This document shows, piece by piece, positions 34,209 to 44,959 of a stretch of DNA of 64,000 nt. Below the pieces are notes generated by a model. It saw nothing but the letters and a program-made list of their open reading frames with translations, did not search any database and was not told the origin of the DNA. The translations under genes and the position numbers were made by a program. Source of the stretch: Termitomyces sp. T153 (taxonomy: Eukaryota; Basidiomycota; Agaricomycetes; Agaricales; Lyophyllaceae); contig JACKQL020000087.1 of assembly GCA_018296165.2 (NCBI GenBank), positions 145,271 through 209,270 of the forward strand, in the 5' to 3' direction. Within the stretch, counting starts at the first letter, position 1. Every line of letters starts with the position of its first letter.

Positions 34209-35303
34209 CACACCTGCCATGCAAGTCCTCATCTCGGAGATCCCACCTTATTGGTATGAAGCACACGCTGACATCTTGCCTCGAGCAGCATTCTATTTGT
34301 GGCATGGACTGGCTGCAAGTACCAGGAAGACCTACTCAACCAGGCAGAAGTCTTACATCAACCTCTGCCATCTCAACCCAGGTTTACTCAGCAGAGCCTG
34401 CCGCTACCTTCCCGCCACAGATTGCGCCATTGTCAAATGGGTCTCTTCCCTTGGGAACCAGGCCCTCCAGCCCAAGACCATTAAAGGCTACCTCTCTGCC
34501 ATTTTTTCCCTCCATGTCAATGAAGGTCTCCCATTCAATGCTTGCGAGTCCGAAACAGTGTGCAGGATTATCTGGGGAATTAAAAGGTATCATGGCAAGC
34601 GTGAATGCAACCCTAAGCAGCCATCACACTCGACATCCTTCAGAAGCTCACATCAGTGGCAGGCGACACCTCTAATCCCTTCAAAACATCCTTTGATGCA
34701 GCATTCAAGACAGCTTGGGCTGGATTCCGCCATTGTGGGGAATTCACCCTTAGCCAAGGAGAAAAGTTCAGCCCCATGTCCCACCTTACACAGGGCTGTG
34801 TCGCGTTCCTCCCTTCCTTTGAATTCCCATCCCATGTCAGGATCGACCTCCCCACATCAAAGACCGACCCATTCTGCAAAGGAGTCTCTATCCTGCTAGC
34901 CAAGGCCCCCTCACTCACTTGCCCTGTCACAGCTCTCCACAATCTGTTCTTAGTCGATCAGAAGCCACATGATGCACCCCTCTTCACGAATCTGGATGGT
35001 TCACCCCTTTCCCACAACATGTTTATCTCATTGCTCAAGCAGCACTTATTACACTGCAACATTGATCCCATGCACTTTTCGGGCCATAGCTTTTGCTGGG
35101 GCGTGGCCACGGCTGCAGCAGCAGTAGGCTACACAGAGCACAAAATACAACTCTTGGGCCGTTGGCGTAGCGACGCTTATAAGGTTTACATTGACGTTCT
35201 GCAGGAATGTATGCTCAGCCTCTCGTCACGTCTCCACTTGGCCACTTCTCATGCTCACAATTTCGCGCCTCTGTCCCTTCTGTTCGCCCCCCCTATGGCT
35301 TGA
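34209..35303 (+). pseudogene. Ngaro tyrosine recombinase
   Basis: The N-terminal SAM-like part reads GLAASTRKTYSTRQKSY and KTIKGYLSAIFSLH. After a frame change the catalytic part runs 34656-35303: AGFRHCGEFTL, GHSFCWGVATAAAA and LLGRWRSDAYKVYIDV. In this family these are normally FLRxGEF, HSFRRG and the C-terminal Tyr. Thus the first catalytic Arg is His, the second Arg of HxxR is Cys and the next Arg is Trp. CGT to CAT, CGC to TGC and CGG to TGG are all single CpG transitions. The nucleophilic Tyr remains. The frames do not join without a shift. Confidence 0.85.
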
Positions 35304-35480
35304 GTGTGGTTTTCCTTTTCGGGATCTGTGCAAAAGAGCTAGGGCAACCAAATAGTATCTATTTGCCCGCAAACATTGGAAGAACCTTAAACATTACACC
35401 AGACTCTCAAAGATCTTCTCATAACCTTCTCTCTAACTCAACTAACCAATTACCATCTTCATACTGGGAGCCCACATAGA
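35298..35480 (+). repeat. Ngaro repeat B1 (partly CpG-depleted)
   Basis: It matches B2. Where B2 has GATCCGTGCGAAAG, GGGCGACC and CTCGTAACC, B1 has TpG or CpA, while TTCGGG and CCCGC keep their CpG. It is intermediate between A1 (none kept) and A2 (all kept). Confidence 0.85.
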
Positions 35481-35804
35481 TGTGACGATCAAAAGCCTTT
35501 GATTGACGTCTATGTAAGCGACGCAACCCTTATTCGATCGCGCTCTACGCGACGCGTCCACCCTCCTCTACATATCACATTGCATTGTTACGCCGACGAT
35601 AATGACCCAATTGTTAGCCACTACGACAATGGCCCATTGTTACGGATAGAGTATATAGTTTCGCATTCAACTCTCGCTTCCTCTGCATCCTTTCCCCCAC
35701 TCTCATAGAGCTCGTCAGGTCTGTCTGAATACTTACGTCCTGCATCCTTTTCCCCACTCACATAGAGCTCGTCAGTCTATTTGGACTCGACTTTTTATTT
35801 CTCC
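35481..35804 (+). repeat. Ngaro repeat A2 (CpG-intact copy)
   Basis: It begins TGTGACGATCAAAAGCC. It carries 22 CpGs that are all mutated in A1. It also contains an internal near-duplicate of about 40 bp (CATCCTTT..CCCCACTC..CATAGAGCTCGTCAG). Confidence 0.9.
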
Positions 35805-35898
35805 CACCCTTCATCCACTTACCCTTCTTACTCTTGTTTCTTTTATCTACTCTTTTACTACTACATGCACTCGTCTCGTAGTTTACTCGCCTGTGCCG

Positions 35899-36082
35899 GC
35901 TTGAGTGCAGTTTTTCCTTTTCGGGATCCGTGCGAAAGAGCTAGGGCGACCAAATAGTATCTATTTGCCCGCAAACATTGGAAGAACCTTAAACATTACA
36001 CCAAACTCTCAAAGATCTTCTCGTAACCTTCTCTCTAACTCAACTAACCAATTTTCATCTTCATACTGGGAGCCCACATAGA
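35899..36082 (+). repeat. Ngaro repeat B2 (CpG-intact)
   Basis: It begins GCTTGAGTGCAG and ends GGGAGCCCACATAGA, the terminal repeat of the element. Host sequence with the HNH-like gene starts directly after. Confidence 0.85.
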
Positions 36083-36125
36083 TTACAGTTTCACGTGATC
36101 CCAATGTTCATGGTTGACAAAACAA

Positions 36126-37476
36126 ATGAACATTTGCGATTCCGACTGCGACCAAGTCGGCCATTGTTCAGACAGTCATCTATCCCTTCTCGTCAGTTCG
36201 CCAATGCCGAATGACATACGTCAAGAATGTGTGGTATCTCTTGAATCACGCTCTATAGAGGCCTGCCACGTGTTGCGTCCTTGGATATTCGATGAAGATA
36301 TGGTGAGTCCGGATATCATCATGACCTATACCACTGTTCACTGGATCTTTCGAAGCTGATACGACTCGAGTATGCGTGGGGACGGGAGTATGGTGCTCTA
36401 GATTTTGATTCCGAGGCAAACACGATATATCGTGAGCGATCCCTTGTTTCCAGGTTAGGGTCCAATCTGATTCTTCGTCAGTAACACCAGAGCTTCGCCG
36501 TATGTTTGAGTCGGGCCTGTGGGCTCTCCTTCCGATAGATTTTCCGCTGCTTAGATTCATTACGAATACGGATTTTACTATTGAAAAACCAATTGAGGTG
36601 GGTATTTCGATCATGTTCGTTGGCACATCACATAATGATTTCCGTTAGACTGCGTACATAGGAAAGGACCCATTTGACTATGTTTTTGTTCCCCTGCCCG
36701 GGATGGAGAGTACTATCAGTCGTTTTGATGATAGGGATAGCCTGCCGCAAAAGCATGTTTTCCCTTATACCACCTTGCCAGTCTTACACCTTCACGTTCA
36801 ACCGCATTATGTTCTCATCGACCTCTATGAAAAGATTATGAAACATGAGCGCACTGTATGCAACATGTGGAAATACAAAGGATACGAACCATATTTTAAG
36901 AAATATGCTAGGGCTGATGTTACCTGTCGAGGCACATACCGAATGTGGAAAAAATGGATTGTTCCCTCAGATTTCGTAGGAAACCCAGTTGCTAGCCAGA
37001 GAGGCGATGCTCAGACAGTGTCCTGCGGCAGTAGTACACTGCCAGTACCTAAACTACGCCCGGGGGCTTATGCTTGGGACGTTGACGAAGTCGGCTTACG
37101 ACCTACGGACTCTGTGACTTACATCTCCCACCGTGAGGATGGGGAGGACAGCTCTGATGATGACGGAGACGAATACGTCGTGGACGAGACAGACTCTGCA
37201 TTCCAGGCACGGATGCAGCGTTGGATTGCTGTTTTACAGCCTGGTCTGATGACGGACTTGGAACCGATGCAAGCGGAGGTCATAGAAATGGCTCAACTTG
37301 GGAAGACGGAGAAAGAACCAGGTATAGATACAGGGTCACCGACGATGGTTGGCTCGATCTCGTTGAATGTCGACAAGATGGACCGTAATGAGGTAAACTC
37401 GTCTCTTGAGATGTACGTGCGTCATCGGACGAAGTCTATTTCGGACAAGTTGCTCAGTTCATCCACTATGGCATGA
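36126..37476 (+). CDS. HNH nuclease-like (HNH_2 type) protein, intact
   Basis: Four exons join in frame: 36126-36302, 36356-36431, 36482-36597 and 36649-37476 (1197 nt, 398 aa), with three GT-AG introns of 53, 50 and 51 nt. The core starts ECVVSLESRSIEACHVLRP (Cys and the EACH histidine expected for an HNH_2 fold), then LEYAWGREYGALDFD, the conserved FESGLWALLPIDFPLLRF and NTDFTIEKPIE, then HVQPHYVLIDLYEKI. The C-terminal third is acidic and low-complexity (EDSSDDDGDE). The family is frequent in Agaricomycetes, with unknown biological role; nuclease activity is inferred only from the fold. The 5' end is uncertain: 36126 is the first in-frame ATG, only 44 bp after the Ngaro terminus, so an upstream exon may have been cut off. 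CpGs are abundant and no lesion is seen, although transposons flank it on both sides. Confidence 0.75.
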
Positions 37477-37716
37477 ATATTCATCATCTATCTCATGTGT
37501 TGATTGCTTCCTATTGCTGTCGCACTTCCTCGATAAATAGTACATTTGCCTCGCACATACCCAGCATTAATCAATTTGTACATCTCATCTACATATTAAT
37601 TGCCATACAATACAGTAATGTGGCAGCAGTCAAATTCATCGCTGGACGTGTATGAGATGAACGTGTTTGAATCGCCGCGAGCACATGCAGTGCACGTGGT
37701 TGGTTGTACGAAGCCG
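37477..37716. other. Short intergenic stretch after the HNH-like gene
   Basis: It is AT-rich with no coding signal. It ends at the homopolymer tract that marks the LINE 3' end. Confidence 0.4.
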
Positions 37717-37752
37717 TTTTTTTTTTTTTTTTTTTTTTGGGGGGGGGGGGGG
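37717..37752 (-). repeat. T22-G14 homopolymer tract, LINE 3' terminus
   Basis: The plus strand has 22 T then 14 G. On the LINE's own strand this is C14 followed by A22, so the A-run is a probable poly(A) tail of the LINE transcript. The C-run just before it is unusual, and the exact length may be affected by sequencing error. Confidence 0.65.
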
Positions 37753-37899
37753 TGGTTCTGTCGATTGCTAGACGTGTCTACATAAGTTAGCTTCTAGCAA
37801 CCATAGAAAAAAGGAAATTCGTGTTGTGTTGTTTTGATTTTGTATTTTTCGTGTTTTCGTCGACCCACCGTAGGGAAATGCCCCTTATGCACTGCGTGT

Positions 37900-39560
37900 G
37901 GGGCTCGGGTGTTTACCAGTTCATCTAAGGCCGATCCATACCCATACCCACTAAAACCCTACTTGTCGACTTCCATGCATGGTCTTACGTTTTCTGGCAA
38001 GATATTTAGCCAGGTGTCTGCTACCTTTTTTTCGTCCTGGGTCTTCTTGCCGTACCTTCTCTCGTCCGAGGACAGGCAGTCCAGTTTCACCCTCCTTGGG
38101 ACCATGTTTGTCCATCAGTTTCTGACTGCACTTTCCTTTGGTGCTTGCTCGGGGTCTGCTTCGTCCCTTATTTTCCACTCGCACCTTATTTTCCAAATTA
38201 GGCGGGCAGATTCCGAGATTATTGTTCTCAGGAAGCGGCTACCCATATGTGTCGGGGTGCCATTGGCATGTGTTACTTTGATTAGGTTGCAGCCCAGGAT
38301 GAGCCCTATGTTCGGGGTATTCCATTTGAGGCTTCTCTTTTCACACAGTAGTTTTGCAAGGTGCCATATTTGCCTCTGGCCTGATGCCTCGCACTCTGTT
38401 AGTATGTGTTCCATGGATTCGGTTGTGTTACACTTCGGGCACCATCCTCTGTGTTCATACCCAGGGATCTTTTCCTAGTAGTCACCAATTTTATATGCAT
38501 TGTGTGTGGCCTTCCATAGCAAGGCCCTAGATTCCTCAGTTATAGTACTGTCTTTATGGATTTCCCGATGCGCCCATCCAAGGGCAGGTCCCCATTTGCT
38601 TCTTTCAGCACCCATCTTGCTTTGTTGAGGTTTATGGTCATTCCTCTTCTTACTGGGCATGGTTTTCTTTCTAGTATGCCCCTATATAGTGGGGCTTGTG
38701 TTGCTTTGCTTAGTTTGGCTCCGGTGTGATGGAAGCCTTCTGTTGGGGTCAGGTCTATTTTGTTCAAGGATTCCTTTTGGGTCCCTTCCTTTGTCAGCTC
38801 ATCTGCCTGTTCATTTCCTTCTACTCTGCTGTGGCCTTTGACCTTTGTTAGGATGGTCAGGCCTTTTCTTGCTCTCATCTGGGCTGTTATTGCTTTGAAG
38901 ATTTCCTGGTTTTCAGCTCCTATCCATCCCTTGTCTTCCCTTTTTCTCAGGTGAGTTGTCAATCCATCTATTGTTATTTTTGAGTCACTGAGTATTTCTA
39001 GGTGGTCTTGGGGATTGGCAGTCTGTACAGCTAATAGGATGGCTAGGGCCTCCCCTGCATTGTTTGTTTGCTTCAGGTGTTTTAGTACTCCCACTGCCAT
39101 ATTATGGGGGCTCTGGTCTCCAAACCAGACACCTGCCCCCACTACAGCTTCCTCCAAGCCATTTTTTGTGCATGAGCTGTCTGTGTAGGCTTTTATCCAG
39201 TGTGTGGGGCCTGCTTCTTTACTTTCTCCATTTTCCAGGTTTGGTGGGTGTCTGTTACTTGGGACTTGTGGATTTATGTCCACAAAGACTTGGAAACCAT
39301 TGCTCAGGTCTGTTTCTATGTCTATTCTCTTTTCAAAGATCACAGTCTGTTTGCTGTTTGTTAGGGTCCTTATTCCCTTGCTTATTCCCCTTTCTTCTTA
39401 TCTTCCCAGGTTCAAGGGGTTCCAGCAGTGGTCCATCCTGGCCAGGAGCTTCCTTGCATACATGCTGCACCTTTGTGGGTTTTTGCATCCTTTGTCTCTC
39501 ATCCCTTTGCACTCGTTGCACTTGCAGTTTTTTCTCAGGTTGTAGTTTGGATTCATACTT
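37900..39560 (-). pseudogene. LINE ORF2: RNase H domain and C-terminal zinc finger
   Basis: The RNase H frame (39343-38540, 267 codons) reads AYTDSSCTKNG, NNAGEALAILLAVQ, LSDSKITIDGL and KVKGHSRVEGNEQADELTK, giving the D-E-D-D pattern. The first motif is usually TDGSC; here Gly is Ser (GGC to AGC, a CpG type change on one strand). Downstream after one shift the tail has CPKCNTTESMEHILTEC, the CCHC-type knuckle that ends these ORF2 proteins. A stop in this tail (38475) and a frameshift separate the pieces. The large open RNase H frame shows decay is only moderate. Confidence 0.85.
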
Positions 39561-39580
39561 GAATTCATGTGTTTTACTAA

Positions 39581-41302
39581 TTATAGGAGGTCCTCCATGG
39601 TCCTGATTCCATGCTTATTCCTCATGCATTTAGCTGGGGCTGAGTTGTAACCTGGGTATTTGGCTCCTACTAGGCCAGTGTGATGCCATATGGGCATCCT
39701 CAGCTTTGGTTTTGGAGTTAGTCCACAGTGCATCAGTGTAACCTTGTGCTTTTTTATCACCTTTATCATTCTCTTCATGGAGGGTGGGATGCTTTTGTTC
39801 TGTTCCCATGTGTCTACCTTCAGGTCTTGTAGTAGGAAGTTCTCATATATGTTCGTGTCCATGGACCCTTGCCTTTTGCTTATATTTATTCCTATCAGTG
39901 CATCTGCAATTGTTGCCCACATTGGTCTTGTTTTGTTGAGGGTCAGATACTGTTTTGCTTTCATGAGCTCTATTTCCTCATTTCTTGACCTGAGGTCTAG
40001 CAGCTTTTTTCCACCCTGCTCTGTCAGTCTGTATAAAGTTTCCAATCTTACAGTAGGCTTCACTTCCTTTCCCCATATAAAGTCCCTTATCATCTTTGTT
40101 AGCCTCCTCTCAACTTCCAGCAGCATGCCTTGGATGCATGTGTGGTACTATGTGTGTCCACCCACCACCATTCCTATGATCAGGCATCTGCCATCTATGG
40201 TGGGGTGTCCTTTGCTCCACTTCTTGAGGTTGCTCGCTATTTGTTCTATCATGGGGGCCCATATGCTTAGATTCATGATTTGGTTCCCAATGAAAGCTCC
40301 TAATAGTTGCATTGCTTCCCCATCTGGGGTTATTTCTATATTGTCTGGGATTGGCATTGCTAGGTCTGCCATTTTCCTTGTTGCATTTAGTCTGTCCCTG
40401 AACTCTTTGTCTCCCACAGGGACAATTTTGGTCTTTGGTGTGTTAAACTTTCCTGAAGTGGCACACCAATCATTCAGGAGAAGTTGGAGGTCTTTTAGGT
40501 TGTCCTCCTCAGACAGGTATATAGTCATATCATCAGCAAAGATTTTTACTATCAGGCATTCTATGTCCTCTTTGATTTTGAATCCTTTCAGGTCAGAGTC
40601 TCTTATCATCTGTGCTAAGGATTCTTTTGCTAGGTTAAAGAGTAGGCAGGACATTGGGTCTCCTTGCCTAACTCCTCTCTTGACAGTGTATGGTTTGCTC
40701 ATCTCTCTGTTGATCATTACCACTGTCTTTGCTTTAGTGTAGAGCAACCTTACAATCTTGATAAAGGGTTTTGGGAAGCCAAATTTTTTTAAGGTCACCC
40801 ATAGGAATGGGTGTCTGATTTTGTCATATGCTTTCTCTTGATCAAAGCATACTATTGCTCCATTTATCTTCTTTTTTTTTCCCCACTCTATTAGGAGGTG
40901 TGCCAGTTTGGTTTGGTCCTCAATCCTCCTTCCTTTCATGAACCCTGCTTGGTCTGGGTGTATGAGGTCTTGGGTTACTTCAGTTAGCTTGTTGGTGAGT
41001 GCCTTTGTGAGGATCTTGTAGTCTGTGTTAAGAACACTTATTGGTCTGTAGTTCCCCATGTTTGTTTGGTCACCCTTCTTGTAGATTGGGCACATCCACC
41101 TGTCTGCAAAGCCAGTTTGCAGGATCATTCCATTTTCCTCTATGTCATTGTAGAGGATGGTGAGGTAGCTTGCTACATCAAAGGGTTTGTCACTATTCTG
41201 TGCCTGGGGTCCACCTGCTTCCTTACTGCTTTTGTGTTTGTTTAGGAATTGCTTCCATATTTCCTGGGGCAGTCTGTCTGGGTGGGCCCACCACCTTTCC
41301 AT
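39581..41302 (-). pseudogene. LINE ORF2: reverse transcriptase
   Basis: One open stretch of 384 codons (41302-40148) covers the RT: NYRPISVLNTDYKILTK, IHPDQAGFMKGRRI, CFDQEKAYDKI, GVRQGDPMSCLLFNL and the active site VKIFADDMTIYL, in which FADD is intact. After a stop the thumb and connection continue (40126-39581). No RT residue seen is obviously inactivating, so this is the best preserved transposase-type domain in the CpG-poor block, although ORF2 as a whole is broken. Confidence 0.9.
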
Positions 41303-43007
41303 TTGGAAGTTGTTTTATTGCTGTTATAAGTTTGTTGCTTGTAAGTCTTGCCTTCAGGAGGTCTTGGTCACTCCTCTTCAGTCTCTTTTTCAGGTGTTTT
41401 AGCCCTTTTTTTACTGCTTTCCTTTTTTCTTTCATAGTAGTTTCTTTGTCTTCATTTTGAAGGCTATCATGGTATTCTTTTGCCATGTTTGCCATTCTTT
41501 CAGACCTTCTCACCAGGTGTTTGCCCTCTTGTTCAGGGTCTCTAATGGCAATAATTATGTCCTGTGGTGCATGGTCTTTGTTCACTCTTATCCATGTCTT
41601 TCTCAGTACCTCACCTTCCAGGAAGAATTTTGCTGCAGTGTTGTCTCTGCTTCTCCCAAGTTTTTGCTTTCTCAGTTCTCTTATGCATTCATCCAGTATG
41701 GTGGCCTTGCTCCCCTTTTTTTTGGTAATCCCACTGGCTTCTGTTCAAGATGGCCTCTCTGTCAGCTTCTAGTCCCTTCAGTTCCTTGTTCAACTTTGGG
41801 TTTGTTTGCTTTGCATATTGTCATATCTCCTCTACCATCCTGTCCTTTAGTTTCTTGTGGATTATTTGGGGGTTGTATACTTCTGATCTATTTATTTCAC
41901 TTGCTTCCAATTCTTTGTGGTATTCCTTTCCTAGTTCATTTAGTTTTCTCCTGAGCTTATCATGTTCTAATAGGAAGATGGGGACTGCATAGCATCCAGG
42001 GCCTTGATGCAGTACCCATGGGTTCATTATCTTGGCACTTACTAGCAAGTGGGGTCCATATTGATACCTGTGTTTTTAATTTCCCAGCTATTACTGTAGC
42101 TAAGGAGGTCTTCTTTAATGTATATGCAGTCCAGTCATGAGTGGGCTGTGCTGTCATGCATCCAAAAAGTGAAATCCACTTCTGAGGGGTGGTCTCTCCA
42201 CCATCTGTCCACCAGATTTAAGTAACCCTTTAGACTTGACAGGGCATCCACCACACTGTGTGCATTTTGGTGGGCTGGCAGGCAGTCAATAGGGTCTTCT
42301 ACTATATTTAGGTCCCCTAGCATGCATGTGGGTTTGTCCCACTTTTCGGCCCTCCATATGTCTTTGATATGTTTTCAGAAGAGTTCATTCTCATTGGCTC
42401 TGTTGGGTGCATATACTGCTAGACATGTTATGGTGGTTTCAGGGCTCCAGGGTACATCTACTATCAGTGCTCTCCCTCTGATGATCACTTTGGAGCTTGA
42501 TTTCCACCACCTTGTTGTGGTCTTGTTTAAGACTACCACTACACCCATCTTGTTAGGTGCTGATTTGTCCAGCATTGATATTATGTGCAGTCTCTTTCTG
42601 TATACCTCATTTAGCATCTTCCTGTTTTTCTCTGTTAGATGTGTTTCTTGGAGGGCCAAGATGTCTATTTTCTCTTCCAGCATGAGTTGGTTTACTTTGC
42701 TCCATTTTTGTTCTGTTGCTGAGGATCCTCCTCCCTTCATGTTCAGGGAGGCTATTTTCAAAGCTCCTCTTCTGGTCTTTTTCTTCTTGCTTTGGCCTGG
42801 GCATTCTATTGCCTGAGTGGGACTGTGTGGTCCTTCCTCCCTTTCTTGTGTTTTGCAGTCTGTCAGGTGTGTTTGGAACAGGGGTGTTGTTTGGCTCTCA
42901 CCCCTTGTTATCAAGGTCATGTTTCTGGGTGGGGTTGTCCCTGCTCCCATGTCTGAGGTTGCATTATTCCTCCCATTTATTGCTAGGACACTGTGTCCAT
43001 TCCTCAT
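41303..43007 (-). pseudogene. LINE ORF2: APE-type endonuclease and linker
   Basis: The endonuclease begins IASLNMKGGG, continues ILALQETHLTEKNR (catalytic Glu), VYAPNRANENELF, then after a stop CMLGDLNIVEDPID (GDxN motif) and WWRDHPSEVDFTFW, then SRLDCIYI with TGA in place of the Arg codon. The linker to RT (about 41960-41300) is riddled with TGA, TAG and TAA. The domain nicks target DNA in living LINEs; here it is inactive. Confidence 0.85.
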
Positions 43008-43009
43008 TA

Positions 43010-44497
43010 TGTTGAGGCCCTCCAGATGTTAGGGGTCAGATGCTATTGTTGCATTGTCTACAGCATATTCTTCCATTTTGGCTAATAGTGCCCCTACCTG
43101 CTCTGGGTGCCCACCTTCCTTCCCTTGGCAGGGGTCATCTGGGGGGTGGGCAGCAGCTTGTCCATATCCCCATCTCCCTGTTAAGGCATCATTGCTGGTG
43201 GTGTGCTGTGAAAGTGCCTTATTAGTGTTGTTCTCTTCAATTTGTTTACCTGTCATGTTTGCTTATATGGGGGGTTGGGGGGGGGGCACCTCACACCACT
43301 TGTTTGAGGTGCAGGGGATGGGGAATGGCTCTCTGTTTAGTTTACTTAGGTCAAGTCTATGTAAAAGAGGTAGGTATTTGTATTATGTGTGGCCTCTTCC
43401 TCTCTGTGGGTTTCTGGAGCCTCTGCCTCTAAGCAGTGTGTACCCCTTTGACTGGGGGTATCCTCTACCTCTTGTGGTTTGTTGACTTTTGTGGGGGGAG
43501 CAATCAGTTTTTTGTTCATCTGCAAAGTTGGTTGTTCCTGCAGTGTCTCCAAGACCATTTGGTCAGAAGCCAAGCCAGCTGGGTATTTTCAAGAGAGGAC
43601 AGTCCAAGGAGTTGTGGTCCACTGACTTGTAGCCAGTGCATAGGGGCTGCTCACTTGCTTGTAGGGCATAGCCTTTTCCAAAGGCAAGTGTTTTGAAGTA
43701 ACAGGCTCTCATTTTCTTTTGTAGTAGTCTGTAGTCATCCTTGGTGTACCCTGGGTCCCTGTTAAAGTATATGTTCCAGCATCTGCTTATGCTGGTGCAC
43801 TGCTTTATGGGGAGGTATGATGCTTGTATGTCCAGGGCCCTGTCCAACACTTTTGGTCAGGTTATCAGATTGGCCCTTGATGAGTGCCTGGATCTCTGGG
43901 GATGCTCAGAAAGCTCTCCTAGCTAATTCTTCCATGAGTCCTTTTGTGCTCTCTGTATCATTGTATGTGAGTCCTCATATAGTCAATATGTATAGCTGTT
44001 ATGGTGGGTGCCAGGGCAAGAAGATTACTGTTGCCTCTGGTGAGGCTACTACTTCCAGGTCTAATAGGCATTGTGCCTGCTGTGGGCTCAAGCCCACAAC
44101 TAAGAGGTGGTAGGGGTGGGGGTATCAATTGTCATTGTTTGATGGGAGGTTTTGTTCCAGGAAGATTGTGGCTATGCTCTTGTTATGCTCGACATACACC
44201 AGGTTTTTTACCACCTCTTTTATCATGTCCCCTACTTTTGTTTTCCCTGACTCCATTGGTTTGTATCTTATGCAGTAGAGTTGTGCCCAGATCATTGGTT
44301 TGGGGATTTCTCCCCACTCCTCCAGGGTCAAAGTGGCTATATTGAAGGAGGGGTCTGCTGCTAAGTATATTTTAGGCCAGCTGTCTGGTGGGGTTGCTGT
44401 TCATTGGAAGCCTTTGCCATTGGTAGTGATGTCATCTTCCATAGTCTCGAACCCCAGTTCTGGGTCATTGTCATCAGGGTCCCTAGCCTTCTCATTG
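43010..44497 (-). pseudogene. LINE ORF1, C-terminal part
   Basis: Frames read DPDDNDPELGFETMEDD, then LEEWGEIPKPMIWAQLYCIR and KTKVGDMIKEVVKNLV (RNA-binding-like segment), and later CTGYKSVDHNSLDC, a CCHC knuckle with one Cys changed to Tyr. Several stops occur. It ends at 44497 exactly where the copia LTR begins; the N-terminal part is at 62855-63685. Confidence 0.75.
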
Positions 44498-44846
44498 TGT
44501 TGCAATCCTGCCACAAGGCACACCACAAATGTGCCTGAATTTTGATCACACATATATATACCTAATATTTTCTTAGAACTCTCAGTCATTTGCACATGCA
44601 GACTGAGGGTGAGTTAACCTACACACAAATATTGCACATTTACTGATGGTACCATAGATCAGACTTACTAAGTCTGTATTTGTCTAGGTACTTGCTCTGA
44701 GTTGTTTGCACACACAGACTGAGGACTTACTAAGTCTGTATTTGTCTAGGTACTTAATCTGAGTCATTTGCACATGCAGACTGAGGATCAGACTTACTAA
44801 GTCTGTATTTGTCTAGTCTGTATTTGCCTAGGTTTGGATTCCAACA
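44498..44846 (+). repeat. Copia 5' LTR
   Basis: It runs TGTTGCAATCC...GGATTCCAACA. It holds three copies of a unit with GCACA(T/C)GCAGACTGAGG and CTTACTAAGTCTGTATTTG. It contains no CpG. GGTTATGGGAG follows as a likely tRNA-primer binding site. Confidence 0.95.
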
Positions 44847-44959
44847 GGTTATGGGAGTTGCTGCTCTATAGACTTGGACCAAATTCTTGAGACAAAAATT
44901 TATAGTTTTGAGAACCAACAGTACCAGCTATTCAAACATTGTGCCTGGGCATCACATGA

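Larger units (their letters stand above)
32191..36082 (+). mobile_element. Ngaro-type (DIRS superfamily) tyrosine-recombinase retrotransposon
   Basis: The split direct repeats are in the order A1 (32191-32516), coding region, B1 (35298-35480), A2 (35481-35804), short linker, B2 (35899-36082), which is the diagnostic Ngaro arrangement. The coding region holds a gag-like frame, RT, RNase H and tyrosine recombinase, with no integrase. CpG is absent from the left end to about 34090, partly retained to 35480, and normal from A2 on. Confidence 0.9.
37717..44497 (-). mobile_element. Tad-like LINE, 3' part: end of ORF1, ORF2 and 3' UTR
   Basis: On the minus strand the order is ORF1 C-terminal part, APE-type endonuclease, RT, RNase H, zinc-finger tail, 3' UTR and A-tract, which is the order of fungal Tad1-like LINEs. 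The 5' part of the same insertion lies at 62825 onward, displaced by the copia element, with TSD CATTG on both sides of the copia. CpG content is normal up to about 38720 and very low from there to 44497. Confidence 0.85.

Noticed and set aside
37834..43485. Many plus-strand Cys/Ser/Phe/Leu-rich open frames that look like membrane proteins
   Set aside because: They are antisense shadows of the minus-strand LINE ORF2, whose RT, RNase H and endonuclease motifs are clear.
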